A stretch of DNA of 64,000 nt, taken from Pantoea sp050157905 (GTDB lineage: Bacteria > Pseudomonadota > Gammaproteobacteria > Enterobacterales > Enterobacteriaceae). Location: NCBI RefSeq assembly GCF_050157905.1, contig NZ_JBKIWZ010000001.1, positions 1,798,001 through 1,862,000 of the forward strand, read 5' to 3'. The notes beneath the pieces are model-generated. The model saw only the letters and a list, made by a program, of their open reading frames with translations, was not told where the DNA came from and did not search any database. The position numbers and the translations under genes were made by a program. This document shows, in pieces, positions 45,395 to 54,145 of this stretch; within the stretch, counting starts at the first letter, position 1; every line of letters starts with the position of its first letter.

Positions 45395-45568
45395 TTAAGG
45401 GATAAACTCATCAACCTCTACTGCAACGTTCTGAGGCGGCTGATGCTTAACTCGTAACTCTTCATCTGTTTCAGGGCACCAATGCCACGGGATTTTCATA
45501 AGAACACTAAGGGTCGCTAATTTTTTTGCTGAAAGCGGCCTCGTCTTGTACCTCCTGCTCCACATCAT
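45395..45568 (-). CDS. Possible small protein, 57 residues, or remnant
   Basis: A frame from an ATGATG at 45568 encodes MMWSRRYKTRPLSAKK, then a Trp/His/Cys-bearing stretch (KIPWHWCPETDEELRV) and an acidic end (EVDEFIP). No ribosome-binding site is visible, and I recognise no family. It lies in a 413-base gap (45306-45718) between puuB and the gtr cassette and may be a remnant from the cassette's arrival. Nothing else is apparent in that gap. Confidence 0.25.
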   Translation of the reverse strand: MMWSRRYKTRPLSAKKLATLSVLMKIPWHWCPETDEELRVKHQPPQNVAVEVDEFIP

Positions 45569-45718
45569 GAGAAATCGCAGGCCTCTGTATGGCCCTTTTC
45601 ATCCAATAGACCGCCTTGACGGGCTTCCCCGAGTCACTCACTTAACGCTCTAACAATTTCTTGATCCTGACGCTGGCAAGTGTCAGGATTTGCCCCTCAC
45701 TTTTTACAGAATTTTGCC

Positions 45719-46078
45719 ATGCTGAAACTTTTTGCAAGATACATGTCAGTTGGTGTCATTAACACGCTAATTCATTGGGCCACCTTTGCTATCTGTGTCG
45801 CAAGTGGGCTACAGCAATCACTCTCCAACTTTATTGCGTTCTGTGTTGCTGTCACCTTCTCTTTCTTTGCTAACGCAAAATGGACGTTTGGTTCTGAAGC
45901 CACTACTACGCGATACATCATGTATGTAGTTTTCATGGGGATGGTGGCTGTCATGGTTGGTGCATACGCCGATCGCATGAAGGTGAATCCAATTATCACC
46001 CTCGTCGTCTTCTCAGCAATCAGTCTGGTATGCGGTTTTGTCTACTCCAAATTTATTATTTTCAGAGATAAGAAATGA
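45719..46078 (+). CDS. gtrA: GtrA-family bactoprenol-linked glucose flippase
   Basis: This 119-residue membrane protein has four predicted helices and the GtrA pattern: SVGVINTLIHWATFAI, FSFFANAKWTF, and the C-terminal ISLVCGFVYSKFIIFRDKK almost as in phage P22 GtrA. It flips undecaprenyl-phosphate-glucose across the inner membrane. It overlaps gtrB by four bases. Confidence 0.93.
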   Translation: MLKLFARYMSVGVINTLIHWATFAICVASGLQQSLSNFIAFCVAVTFSFFANAKWTFGSEATTTRYIMYVVFMGMVAVMVGAYADRMKVNPIITLVVFSAISLVCGFVYSKFIIFRDKK

Positions 46079-46998
46079 AGATATCGCTTGTTGTTCCCGT
46101 GCTGAACGAGCAGGAAGCCCTTCCTGTTTTCTATCAGACTGTAAGAAATTACACCCCACTCGCAGATGATGAAATCGAGATTGTTTTCATCAACGATGGC
46201 AGCACAGACAACACCGAGTTTCTGATTAAGTCGATCATGCAGAATGACGCGCTGGTGAAATATGTCTGCTTTACGCGCAACTTTGGTAAAGAGCCTGCCC
46301 TTTTCGCTGGTCTGGAAGCATCGACCGGGGATGTCGTCATTCCTATCGATGTAGACCTGCAGGATCCCATTGAGGTTATCCCCCTTCTGGTTTCGAAATG
46401 GGAGGAAGGTGCAGATGTCGTGCTGGCTAAGCGCGTAGACCGCTCATCTGACAGCCACCTGAAGCGTAAAAGTGCGGAGTGGTTCTATAAGCTGCATAAT
46501 ATGATCAGCAAGCCCCAGATAGAGGAAAACGTCGGCGATTTCCGGCTGATGTCGCGACATGTTGTTGATAACATCAAGCTTCTGCCTGAACGAAATCTGT
46601 TCATGAAGGGCATTCTTTCCTGGGTCGGTGGCAAAACAGAGGTTGTCGAATATACTCGTGCTGAGCGCGTCGCTGGATCGACAAAATTCAACGGATGGAA
46701 GCTATGGAATCTGGCACTTGAGGGCATAACGTCTTTCTCTACATTTCCTTTGCGCATGTGGACGTATATCGGTTTCTTTGTAGCCGGTCTCTCTTTCTTA
46801 TACGGCGTATGGATGATTGCAGATAAGATTATCTGGGGTAATCCTGTGGCGGGTTATCCGTCCATTTTGGTTTCAATTCTGTTCCTTGGCGGCATTCAGC
46901 TTATCGGGATTGGGGTGCTGGGAGAGTATATTGGCAGAATTTATATTGAGACCAAGCAGAGGCCGCGATATATCGTTAAAAATCAGGCTGACAGATAG
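46075..46998 (+). CDS. gtrB: GtrB, bactoprenol glucosyl transferase
   Basis: This 307-residue GT2 enzyme with two C-terminal membrane helices transfers glucose from UDP-glucose to undecaprenyl phosphate. Visible are LVVPVLNEQEALP, FINDGSTDN, VIPIDVDLQDPIEVIP (the catalytic DXD region), and the conserved NVGDFRLMSR. It is a close match to the phage P22/Shigella GtrB family. It forms a module with gtrA and the downstream GtrII genes. Confidence 0.93.
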   Translation: MKISLVVPVLNEQEALPVFYQTVRNYTPLADDEIEIVFINDGSTDNTEFLIKSIMQNDALVKYVCFTRNFGKEPALFAGLEASTGDVVIPIDVDLQDPIEVIPLLVSKWEEGADVVLAKRVDRSSDSHLKRKSAEWFYKLHNMISKPQIEENVGDFRLMSRHVVDNIKLLPERNLFMKGILSWVGGKTEVVEYTRAERVAGSTKFNGWKLWNLALEGITSFSTFPLRMWTYIGFFVAGLSFLYGVWMIADKIIWGNPVAGYPSILVSILFLGGIQLIGIGVLGEYIGRIYIETKQRPRYIVKNQADR

Positions 46999-47205
46999 AT
47001 GTCGGGCTGATGTGTGTCAGATAAACGATGGAAAATCGACAAGGTATTTTCAATCCCTTTGATATTGATTATCCGATAGTGTTGCGCAGCTTTTTCTAAA
47101 AAGGCTAATGTGTTTGCAGGCCTTATGACCTGAGTTTACGTTAATAGACCTGATTCATGTTTATTAATAAAAGTTTTTGATTTATTTTGAAATCAGAGAG
47201 AAGAG

Positions 47206-48648
47206 ATGATTAAAGAAAACTTAAATTATGATGCACGAATACTGACTTTTGCATCGTCATTATTTTTCTGCTTGATAGCCTATGGATTTTCGTTATCAAA
47301 TCACACTATTTCCATAGACGTCGACGTTATGGATAACTATTTGCATACCATTGATTTAGGTCGATGGGGTCATGCAGTCTTAAAAAAATATGTTTTCCAT
47401 GAGCCCTGGATACCATTTTTTTCTCTGGCATTTTCACTATTATGCTTATCAATTTGTTCTGTCGTTATTGTTAAGTATTTACAGTTATCCAGAACAGAGA
47501 GCTTCCTATTTTCGGCGCTTTTTGTAACGTTTCCACAGATGGCGTACCAATTACAGTTTAGCAATCAGGCCGAAACCGTTGGATTAGCACTACTTGCATG
47601 TTGTTATAGCCTGATAGTTTATTCATCCGGTACATATAAAAGCAAAATCACATTCATTATAATTAACGTGCTGGTTATATCTATTTATCAGTCATTTGTT
47701 TTCCTTCCCATTACTCTTATCGCTCTTTTCCACCTAAAAAAAATGGCAGACTGCCATGGTTCGCTCAAAAAATGGTTATATGATTCTTTTTCTGTATCAC
47801 TTTTAACAATCATATCGGTAGCGATCTATTTCTGTATTTCAAAGTTATTTAAATCCCATTATCATATTAATGATGTGAGCTATTTTTCAGCCTTAATTGC
47901 TTGGGGGAAAATTGATTTTTTCGATGCCGTCATCGGGGTTTACAAATTTATACTATATCAATGCTACCTTATTACCTGGTATGGTTTTAACCTTTATTTT
48001 CTAACAGCAATCGCTATAGTTGCAATCGTAGTAAGTTCAGCGAAGAAAGATATTCGCTTCTTGTTACCATCAATCATTTTGTCTTGCATCGCTATCCTGT
48101 CACCCTTTATCTTAAATATTTTGATAGGCGCAGGGACGCCAGCAAGAACATTAAGCCAGATTCCATTAGTGTTTGCCGCAATTTTGGTAATTGGCATGCA
48201 AGCGATAAAGAAAGATTTTATCAAATATTTTATTGCCATCACAATTGCCTTATCCAACTGTGCATATGTAAACATCCTTTTTTATTCTGACAAGATTTCT
48301 GAAGATCAGACATATTCGATTTCATCCTCAATCATTAATACTATGTATCGCACATACCCGGAAACAGCGATCAAAGAAACTCCTGTGTACTTCTCTGGTA
48401 AAATAAATTTAAAAAACCCATGGAAACCAGAGAGAGCAGATGAATTTGGCATTTCGTTTTATGAAAGAGGCGAATCAGATAGAATTGGTAACTATATCAG
48501 AAATACAGGCCTGGCTAATATTTTGCAAGTTGGTAAATACAGCGTCAGCAATGCTCAAAAAGAAGCATTACAAACAATGCCTTCATGGCCACAAGATGGC
48601 TACATCAAAGAAATTGACGGGAAAATATTAGTAAAGCTTTCAAACTAA
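47206..48648 (+). CDS. GtrII-type glucosyltransferase (first copy)
   Basis: This 480-residue multi-spanning membrane protein has the GtrII-type pattern: ISIDVDVMDNYLHT, LGRWGHAVLKKYVFHEPWIPFFS and FPQMAYQLQFSNQAETVGLA. It is the variable third gene of a gtrABC cassette and should add glucose to the O-antigen unit in the periplasm. It is markedly AT-rich relative to the neighbouring chromosome, consistent with transfer. GAGAAGAG precedes ATG 47206, and the 207 bases between gtrB and this gene show nothing else. A weak GC hairpin without a T-run (48655-48670) follows the stop. Confidence 0.85.
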   Translation: MIKENLNYDARILTFASSLFFCLIAYGFSLSNHTISIDVDVMDNYLHTIDLGRWGHAVLKKYVFHEPWIPFFSLAFSLLCLSICSVVIVKYLQLSRTESFLFSALFVTFPQMAYQLQFSNQAETVGLALLACCYSLIVYSSGTYKSKITFIIINVLVISIYQSFVFLPITLIALFHLKKMADCHGSLKKWLYDSFSVSLLTIISVAIYFCISKLFKSHYHINDVSYFSALIAWGKIDFFDAVIGVYKFILYQCYLITWYGFNLYFLTAIAIVAIVVSSAKKDIRFLLPSIILSCIAILSPFILNILIGAGTPARTLSQIPLVFAAILVIGMQAIKKDFIKYFIAITIALSNCAYVNILFYSDKISEDQTYSISSSIINTMYRTYPETAIKETPVYFSGKINLKNPWKPERADEFGISFYERGESDRIGNYIRNTGLANILQVGKYSVSNAQKEALQTMPSWPQDGYIKEIDGKILVKLSN

Positions 48649-48922
48649 CAGAAGTGCCCCTGCGGGGGCATTCACTAGACCTAAGTCTATGAATTCAACC
48701 GTTGATACTATTTTCATTAATTACTTTTCGGGATTGATAATGGCACCCAGCACTTTCAAATCTACTCAATTTTTTTCAGCTGTTGAAGCGAGAATCGGTC
48801 TAACTCACAAAAGCAATTTAAAAAAATGAAGTGAAAAAAGCATTAGCGCAGAAGATTCACATCTCAGAAATTATAAATCAGATTTTTATTGGCTAGTGAA
48901 AAATTACTCAGAGAAATTAAAT

Positions 48923-50416
48923 ATGCTTAAGAAGATCCCACTCAAAACAGAGGCATCTCTCACAGCTTTTATAACGTCGCTACTCGTCCTGTTCATTGTC
49001 TATAACTTTGAACTCACGCACTTCACTCTCTCTATAGATGAAGAGTTTAGCAACAACATTGCCCACACGATCAGCATGGGGCGCTGGGGCCATGCGCTGC
49101 TCAAGTCAACGATTTTCCCTGAGCCGTTTATTCCTTTTTATACAGAAATGCTGTCTCTGGTCATCCTTGCCTTGTCAGCTGCCTTTATCGCAAAAACTCT
49201 AGAGCTGAACACGTTACAATCCGTCTTCTTCTCTATTCTCTATTCTGCCCTGCCTCAGTTTGCGTATCAGTTAGAATTTTCCAACCAATCAGATACTCTT
49301 GCTACAGCGGTACTCTTAGCATCTGTCTCGACTTACCTGATATTGCGAAAAAAAGGCGTATTATTGAGTTTGATATCACCTGTTATTGCGTTAACTTTTT
49401 CAGTTTCCATCTACCAATCGATCATTCTTCTTCCTGTTTCAATAATAGCAGCTTACGTTTGTCATGTTATTATCAAAAATCAGGATGTAAGGTTTAAAAG
49501 TGTAATTTTAAAGCCAATTCTCGTTTTATTCTTGTCTGCCGTCGCTTATTCATTATTAACGAAAATCATTCAATGGCACTTTGGTAAAAGCTCAGAGTCC
49601 TATTTTATTAATATGATTGGCTGGATTCACCAACCCGCTGATGAAACCCTAAAGTCTGTAGTATTGTTTATAGTCGATTACTTTTCTTTTAATGCGCCAT
49701 ACGGTCTGGGTATGTATTCCACATCCCTGTTGTTATTATTGATTACTTTTAGCAGAAAACTGAATCACCGCCTGTGGTTCCTGCTGTCCGCATTGGTTTT
49801 GATATTATCGCCGTTTCTGATGAACGTGATAATTGGTGGATTTTTGCCTCCGAGGGCGATGAATTGTCTCGCTGTATCTTTTGCCGTATCTGGTATAATT
49901 ATCTTTTCTCACTACGCTGAAAATAAGATATTGTGGGCCATTCCTCTGATAGCATTATTGTACGGGACTGCTTCATCCAGCAAACTTTTTTATACGGATT
50001 ATTTGTCCTATAATCAGGATTATAACGTATCATCATCTATTGCTAACGACATTTACAGATTTATTGATATGCCTCCAGACAGGCCTGTCCGGGTCTATTT
50101 TTTTGGTGCACTCAATGTCAATTCGGTGGATAAGCCTGCAAACCACGATATGTTTGGAAGCTCTTTCCTTAACTGGGATGCGGGTAACTCTGCACGAATT
50201 TCAGCTTTTATGAACGCAACCGCTATCGCAAAAATTATTCCGGCTTCGTTTGATGAAGTAAAGTCTGAAATAGATAAGATTAATTCAGCACCATTATGGC
50301 CTAATAAGAATGCCATCTTCAAAGTGAATAATGTTATAGTGGTAAAACTGGGCTCAGCACCAGGGAACTGTATTAACGGCGTATCTAAAAGTACAGATCC
50401 TACCCGTTGCCTGTAA
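48923..50416 (+). CDS. GtrII-type glucosyltransferase (second copy)
   Basis: This protein of about 497 residues is a paralogue of the preceding gene, sharing SMGRWGHALLKSTIFPEPFIPFY and LPQFAYQLEFSNQSDTLAT. The rest is diverged, so it is not a recent duplicate. It should also transfer glucose in the periplasm, perhaps with a different linkage or acceptor. A GTG at 48896 would add nine residues, but ATG 48923 gives a family-like N-terminus (MLKKIPLKTEASLTAF). It is AT-rich like its neighbour. Confidence 0.82.
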   Translation: MLKKIPLKTEASLTAFITSLLVLFIVYNFELTHFTLSIDEEFSNNIAHTISMGRWGHALLKSTIFPEPFIPFYTEMLSLVILALSAAFIAKTLELNTLQSVFFSILYSALPQFAYQLEFSNQSDTLATAVLLASVSTYLILRKKGVLLSLISPVIALTFSVSIYQSIILLPVSIIAAYVCHVIIKNQDVRFKSVILKPILVLFLSAVAYSLLTKIIQWHFGKSSESYFINMIGWIHQPADETLKSVVLFIVDYFSFNAPYGLGMYSTSLLLLLITFSRKLNHRLWFLLSALVLILSPFLMNVIIGGFLPPRAMNCLAVSFAVSGIIIFSHYAENKILWAIPLIALLYGTASSSKLFYTDYLSYNQDYNVSSSIANDIYRFIDMPPDRPVRVYFFGALNVNSVDKPANHDMFGSSFLNWDAGNSARISAFMNATAIAKIIPASFDEVKSEIDKINSAPLWPNKNAIFKVNNVIVVKLGSAPGNCINGVSKSTDPTRCL

Positions 50417-50420
50417 AAAA

Positions 50421-50446
50421 GAAAGCCCCTGTGGGGCTTTCTTTTT
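50421..50446 (+). terminator. Terminator of the gtr cassette
   Basis: GAAAGCCCC (50421-50429) pairs with GGGGCTTTC (50433-50441) around TGT, followed by TTTTT. It directly follows the second GtrII-type gene. Confidence 0.88.
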
Positions 50447-50740
50447 ATTCAACATACTTATAAGACCATGAATCAACTCAGAAATTGCTGGCCGGTTTTT
50501 AGCTTTTATTTATCTTAAACAAGTTAAAACACTCCGAGCTTTACTCATTGACACAGCATATTGATTTCTGCTCCTCAAAGAGATGGCTGCAGAGACTAAT
50601 CATCAATCATGATTTGAAATACCAGACCGCCTCTGTCTGACTTATTATTGCAAGTACGGACGGAATATTTATCACTTCGCCCGAGTCAGAAATCACCTTC
50701 CACTTGCACTAAAAGTATCTGACATTTCGTTGAATGCCCC
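50447..50740. other. Intergenic region between gtr cassette and yeeZ
   Basis: About 290 AT-rich bases with no ORF. I see no insertion sequence end, tRNA fragment or direct repeat that marks a cassette boundary. The convergent yeeZ stop is at 50741. Confidence 0.5.
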
Positions 50741-51568
50741 CTACTCCAGCGGCATTTTCACCGGATCGTCATAGCGATACTCAAACCCAAGTTCACTACA
50801 GATGCGCGAGCCATCAATCAGCTTGCCGCTCTCTTTCACCGCCTCGGGCGCAAACTGCGGCGGCTGCAGGCCAAGCTGACGCGTGACTGCCGGATAGAAG
50901 GTGTCGCGCGATGGATGTTCAGGCGCGCACAGATTGTAGATCCGGCCCCCTTTCGGCGACTGCAGCAGCAGCGTAATCGCTTCCACCACATCATCCAGAT
51001 GCACCAGATTCACGCCCTGCGAACCGTTAGCGACATCCAGCTTACCCGCCAGGAACCGGCCGGGATGACGCTTCGGCCCGACCAGACCAGCCAGGCGCAC
51101 AATATCCACACTGGTGCCCGGCAGATCGTGCAGCCAGTTTTCCAGTCTGACCAGGGTTTTTCCGGCGATTGTTTCAGCATCCAGTGGGCTGTTCTCCCGT
51201 TTAGGGCCGGACCGGCTGCCATAGACGGAAGTGGAACTGGTGAAGATAATGCGTGGCACCTTATAGACCAGTGCCGTATCAACTACGTTCTGTACCGCCT
51301 GAAGATAGGCCTCACCCCCTTCTGCGGTCCGGCTGGCCGGCAGCGTGACGACGAGCGCATCAGCATTAAACAGCGGCTCGATATCTGCGGCTTCACAAAT
51401 CAGTTCCGGCGTCAGCTCCAGCTGAAATGCCTCGATGCCGCAGCGGCGCGCCGCATCCACCCCATCTGGCGTGGTTTTACTGCCGGTAACCTGCCAGCCC
51501 CGGGCTGTTAACGCCGTGGCCAGCGGCATGCCCAACCAGCCCAGCCCCACAATCGCGACCTTTTTCAT
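50741..51568 (-). CDS. yeeZ: YeeZ, NAD(P)-binding SDR-like epimerase family
   Basis: This 275-residue protein starts MKKVAIVGLGWLGMPLA, a Rossmann fold, and contains the extended-SDR-like FTSSTSVYGSRSGP segment and a DGSRICSELGF end. Its function in E. coli is unknown. It sits divergent from the his operon, exactly as in E. coli, which supports orthology. Confidence 0.92.
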   Translation of the reverse strand: MKKVAIVGLGWLGMPLATALTARGWQVTGSKTTPDGVDAARRCGIEAFQLELTPELICEAADIEPLFNADALVVTLPASRTAEGGEAYLQAVQNVVDTALVYKVPRIIFTSSTSVYGSRSGPKRENSPLDAETIAGKTLVRLENWLHDLPGTSVDIVRLAGLVGPKRHPGRFLAGKLDVANGSQGVNLVHLDDVVEAITLLLQSPKGGRIYNLCAPEHPSRDTFYPAVTRQLGLQPPQFAPEAVKESGKLIDGSRICSELGFEYRYDDPVKMPLE

Positions 51569-51678
51569 TTTGACTCCTGACGTGAAACATCAACCCTGAC
51601 TTCACCGTAGTTTGCGCCTGGATTGCAAACCGGAACAACCTGTTTCAGTGCTTTCCGAACGTCATGTTTAAAAAAGTG

Positions 51679-51707
51679 TTGCCAAGTGCAGTCATCTTCG
51701 CTAGGTT
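51679..51707 (+). promoter_or_regulatory. Histidine operon promoter
   Basis: TTGCCA (51679-51684), a 17-base spacer and TAGGTT (51702-51707) precede the leader peptide by about 40 bases. Confidence 0.8.
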
Positions 51708-51747
51708 AAACCCCACAAATGAATACTCATTCATCGACGAGATTATT

Positions 51748-51795
51748 ATGACACGCGTTCAGTTCAACCATCATCACCACCATCATCCTGACTAG
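51748..51795 (+). CDS. hisL: his operon leader peptide HisL
   Basis: A 15-residue peptide, MTRVQFN-(His)6-PD, ends at TAG. The run of six His codons (CAT and CAC) is one less than the seven of E. coli HisL. When histidyl-tRNA is scarce the ribosome stalls here and the antiterminator forms; otherwise the downstream terminator folds. Confidence 0.95.
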   Translation: MTRVQFNHHHHHHPD

Positions 51796-51813
51796 TCTTT
51801 CAGGCAATTGGTG

Positions 51814-51888
51814 CTGGAAGACTTTCAAGATCTTCCAGTGGTGTGAACGCAAGAGAACCCCGGAAGATCGTCTTCCGGGGGTTTTTTT
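51814..51888 (+). promoter_or_regulatory. his attenuator with alternative stems
   Basis: CTGGAAGA (51814-51821) pairs with TCTTCCAG (51831-51838). The terminator stem CCCCGGAAGA (51858-51867) pairs with TCTTCCGGGG (51871-51880), then T7 (51882-51888). TCTTCC at 51831-51836 could pair instead with GGAAGA at 51862-51867, so the stems exclude one another, as expected for attenuation. Confidence 0.9.
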
Positions 51889-51937
51889 ATGGCTGACGTA
51901 ACCATCGATTCAGGACAGAATTATGAGGACAGGAACC

Positions 51938-52837
51938 ATGTTAGATAACACCCGTTTACGCATAGCTATGCAGAAATCCGGCCGTTTAAGTGATGATTCA
52001 CGCGAATTGCTGGCGCGCTGCGGCGTTAAAATCAACCTTCAGCAACAGCGCCTGATTGCGTTTGCGGAGAATATGCCTATCGACATCCTGCGCGTGCGCG
52101 ATGACGATATTCCTGGTCTGGTCATGGATGGTGTGGTTGACCTGGGCATCATTGGCGAGAACGTGCTGGAAGAAGAATTACTCTCGCGCCGTGCTCAGGG
52201 TGAAGATCCCCGCTATTTTACGTTGCGCCGTCTGGACTTCGGCGGTTGCCGTCTGTCACTGGCCATGGCAACCGACGCCGAGTACACCGGCCCGGAATGC
52301 CTGGATAAGTCCCGCATCGCCACCTCCTACCCGCACCTGCTGAAACAGTACCTCGACAAAAAAGGCGTCAGCTTCAAAACCTGTATGCTGAACGGATCTG
52401 TGGAAGTCGCGACCCGCGCCGGTCTGGCTGACGCCATCTGCGACCTGGTTTCTACCGGTGCGACGCTGGAAGCCAACGGCCTGCGCGAAGTGGAAGTGAT
52501 CTACCGTTCGAAAGCAGTCCTGATTCAGCGCGACGGCGAGATGCCCGCCGCCAAGCAGGAGCTGATCGACAAGATGATGACCCGTATTCAGGGCGTGATC
52601 AAAGCGCGTGAATCGAAATACATCATGCTGCACGCGCCGAGCGAGCGTCTGGAGGAGGTAATCAGCCTGCTGCCTGGTGCTGAACGTCCAACCGTGCTGC
52701 CGCTGGCAGGCGATGTCAGCCGCGTGGCGATGCACATGGTCAGCAGCGAAACGCTGTTCTGGGAAACCATGGAAAAACTGAAAGCACTGGGTGCCAGTTC
52801 CATTCTGGTGCTGCCTATTGAGAAGATGATGGAGTAA
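51938..52837 (+). CDS. hisG: ATP phosphoribosyltransferase
   Basis: This 299-residue long-form HisG, the feedback-inhibited first enzyme of histidine synthesis, joins PRPP to ATP. It starts MLDNTRLRIAMQKSGRL and ends with the regulatory ACT-like domain (ASSILVLPIEKMME). ATG 51938 gives the same N-terminus and length as E. coli HisG; the open frame to 51923 adds five residues and is not preferred. Confidence 0.96.
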   Translation: MLDNTRLRIAMQKSGRLSDDSRELLARCGVKINLQQQRLIAFAENMPIDILRVRDDDIPGLVMDGVVDLGIIGENVLEEELLSRRAQGEDPRYFTLRRLDFGGCRLSLAMATDAEYTGPECLDKSRIATSYPHLLKQYLDKKGVSFKTCMLNGSVEVATRAGLADAICDLVSTGATLEANGLREVEVIYRSKAVLIQRDGEMPAAKQELIDKMMTRIQGVIKARESKYIMLHAPSERLEEVISLLPGAERPTVLPLAGDVSRVAMHMVSSETLFWETMEKLKALGASSILVLPIEKMME

Positions 52838-52840
52838 GCC

Positions 52841-54145
52841 ATGGCCTTTTCTACCCCTATCGAGTGGCAGGCGTGCACTGCCGAACAGCAGCAGGCGCTG
52901 CTGTTACGTCCGGCTATTGCCGCGTCAGAGAATGTCACGCTGACGGTGCGTAATGTGCTGGAGCAGGTAAAGCAGAACGGTGACGCGGCCCTGCGCGAAT
53001 TCAGCGCCCGTTTTGATAAAGCCCAGGTGGAGAATCTGCGCGTCACTCCGCAGCAGATTGCAGAAGCCAGCGCCCGTCTGAGCGATGAGCTGAAGCAGGC
53101 GATGGCCGTGGCCGTAGGGAATATTGAAACGTTCCATAACGCACAGATTCTGTCGCCGGTGGATGTAGAAACGCAGCCTGGCGTCCGCTGCCAGCAGGTT
53201 ACCCGCCCGGTAAAATCGGTCGGCCTCTATATTCCGGGTGGCTCCGCTCCCCTCTTCTCAACCGTGCTGATGCTGGCTACCCCTGCGCGCATTGCTGGCT
53301 GCAGCCGCGTCGTGCTCTGTTCGCCGCCGCCGATTGCGGATGAAATTCTTTATGCCGCGCAGCTCTGCGGTGTTGAAGAGGTGTTCCAGGTGGGCGGCGC
53401 ACAGGCTATCGCTGCGCTGGCGTTTGGCACAGAAACCGTGCCGCGTGTGGACAAAATTTTTGGCCCGGGCAATGCCTGGGTGACAGAGGCCAAACGCCAG
53501 GTCAGTCAGCGTCTGGATGGGGCAGCGATCGATATGCCAGCCGGACCGTCCGAAGTGCTGGTGATTGCGGACGACGGCGCGACGCCCGCGTTTGTTGCCT
53601 CCGATTTACTCTCGCAGGCCGAGCACGGGCCGGACTCGCAGGTCATTCTGCTGACGCCGTCTCTCGCAATGGCTGAAGCCGTTGCGGACGCGGTTGAACA
53701 GCAGCTGGCTCAGCTGTCACGCGCCAGCACTGCACGTCAGGCGCTGGAGAGCAGCCGCCTGATCGTGGCCCGTGATCTTGCTCAGTGTGTTGAGATCTCC
53801 AATCTCTACGGCCCGGAGCATCTGATTCTGCAGACCCGTCAGCCGCGCGATCTGGTGGAGGCGATCACCAGCGCCGGTTCGGTATTTCTGGGCGACTGGT
53901 CACCGGAATCCGCAGGCGACTACGCATCCGGCACCAACCACGTCTTACCGACCTACGGTTACACTTCGACCTGTTCCAGCCTCGGGCTGGCCGATTTCCA
54001 GAAGCGTATGACGGTGCAGGAACTGACTCCGCAGGGCTTCCTGAACCTGGCCGCTACCATTGAAACCCTGGCCGCCGCCGAGCAGCTGGATGCCCATAAA
54101 AATGCCGTTACCCTGCGCGTTGCCGCACTCAAGGAGCAAGCATGA
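52841..54145 (+). CDS. hisD: Histidinol dehydrogenase
   Basis: This 434-residue zinc enzyme oxidises L-histidinol to histidine in two steps. Visible are the YIPGGSAPLFSTVLMLATPA segment, the NAD-binding DKIFGPGNAWVTEAKRQV region, and a SAGDYASGTNHVLPT C-terminal part with metal-binding residues. It starts three bases after hisG and overlaps hisC by four bases. Confidence 0.96.
   Translation: MAFSTPIEWQACTAEQQQALLLRPAIAASENVTLTVRNVLEQVKQNGDAALREFSARFDKAQVENLRVTPQQIAEASARLSDELKQAMAVAVGNIETFHNAQILSPVDVETQPGVRCQQVTRPVKSVGLYIPGGSAPLFSTVLMLATPARIAGCSRVVLCSPPPIADEILYAAQLCGVEEVFQVGGAQAIAALAFGTETVPRVDKIFGPGNAWVTEAKRQVSQRLDGAAIDMPAGPSEVLVIADDGATPAFVASDLLSQAEHGPDSQVILLTPSLAMAEAVADAVEQQLAQLSRASTARQALESSRLIVARDLAQCVEISNLYGPEHLILQTRQPRDLVEAITSAGSVFLGDWSPESAGDYASGTNHVLPTYGYTSTCSSLGLADFQKRMTVQELTPQGFLNLAATIETLAAAEQLDAHKNAVTLRVAALKEQA

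Noticed and set aside
51760..51790. His codon run as a microsatellite or tag
   Set aside because: It is the HisL leader, with an attenuator immediately downstream.
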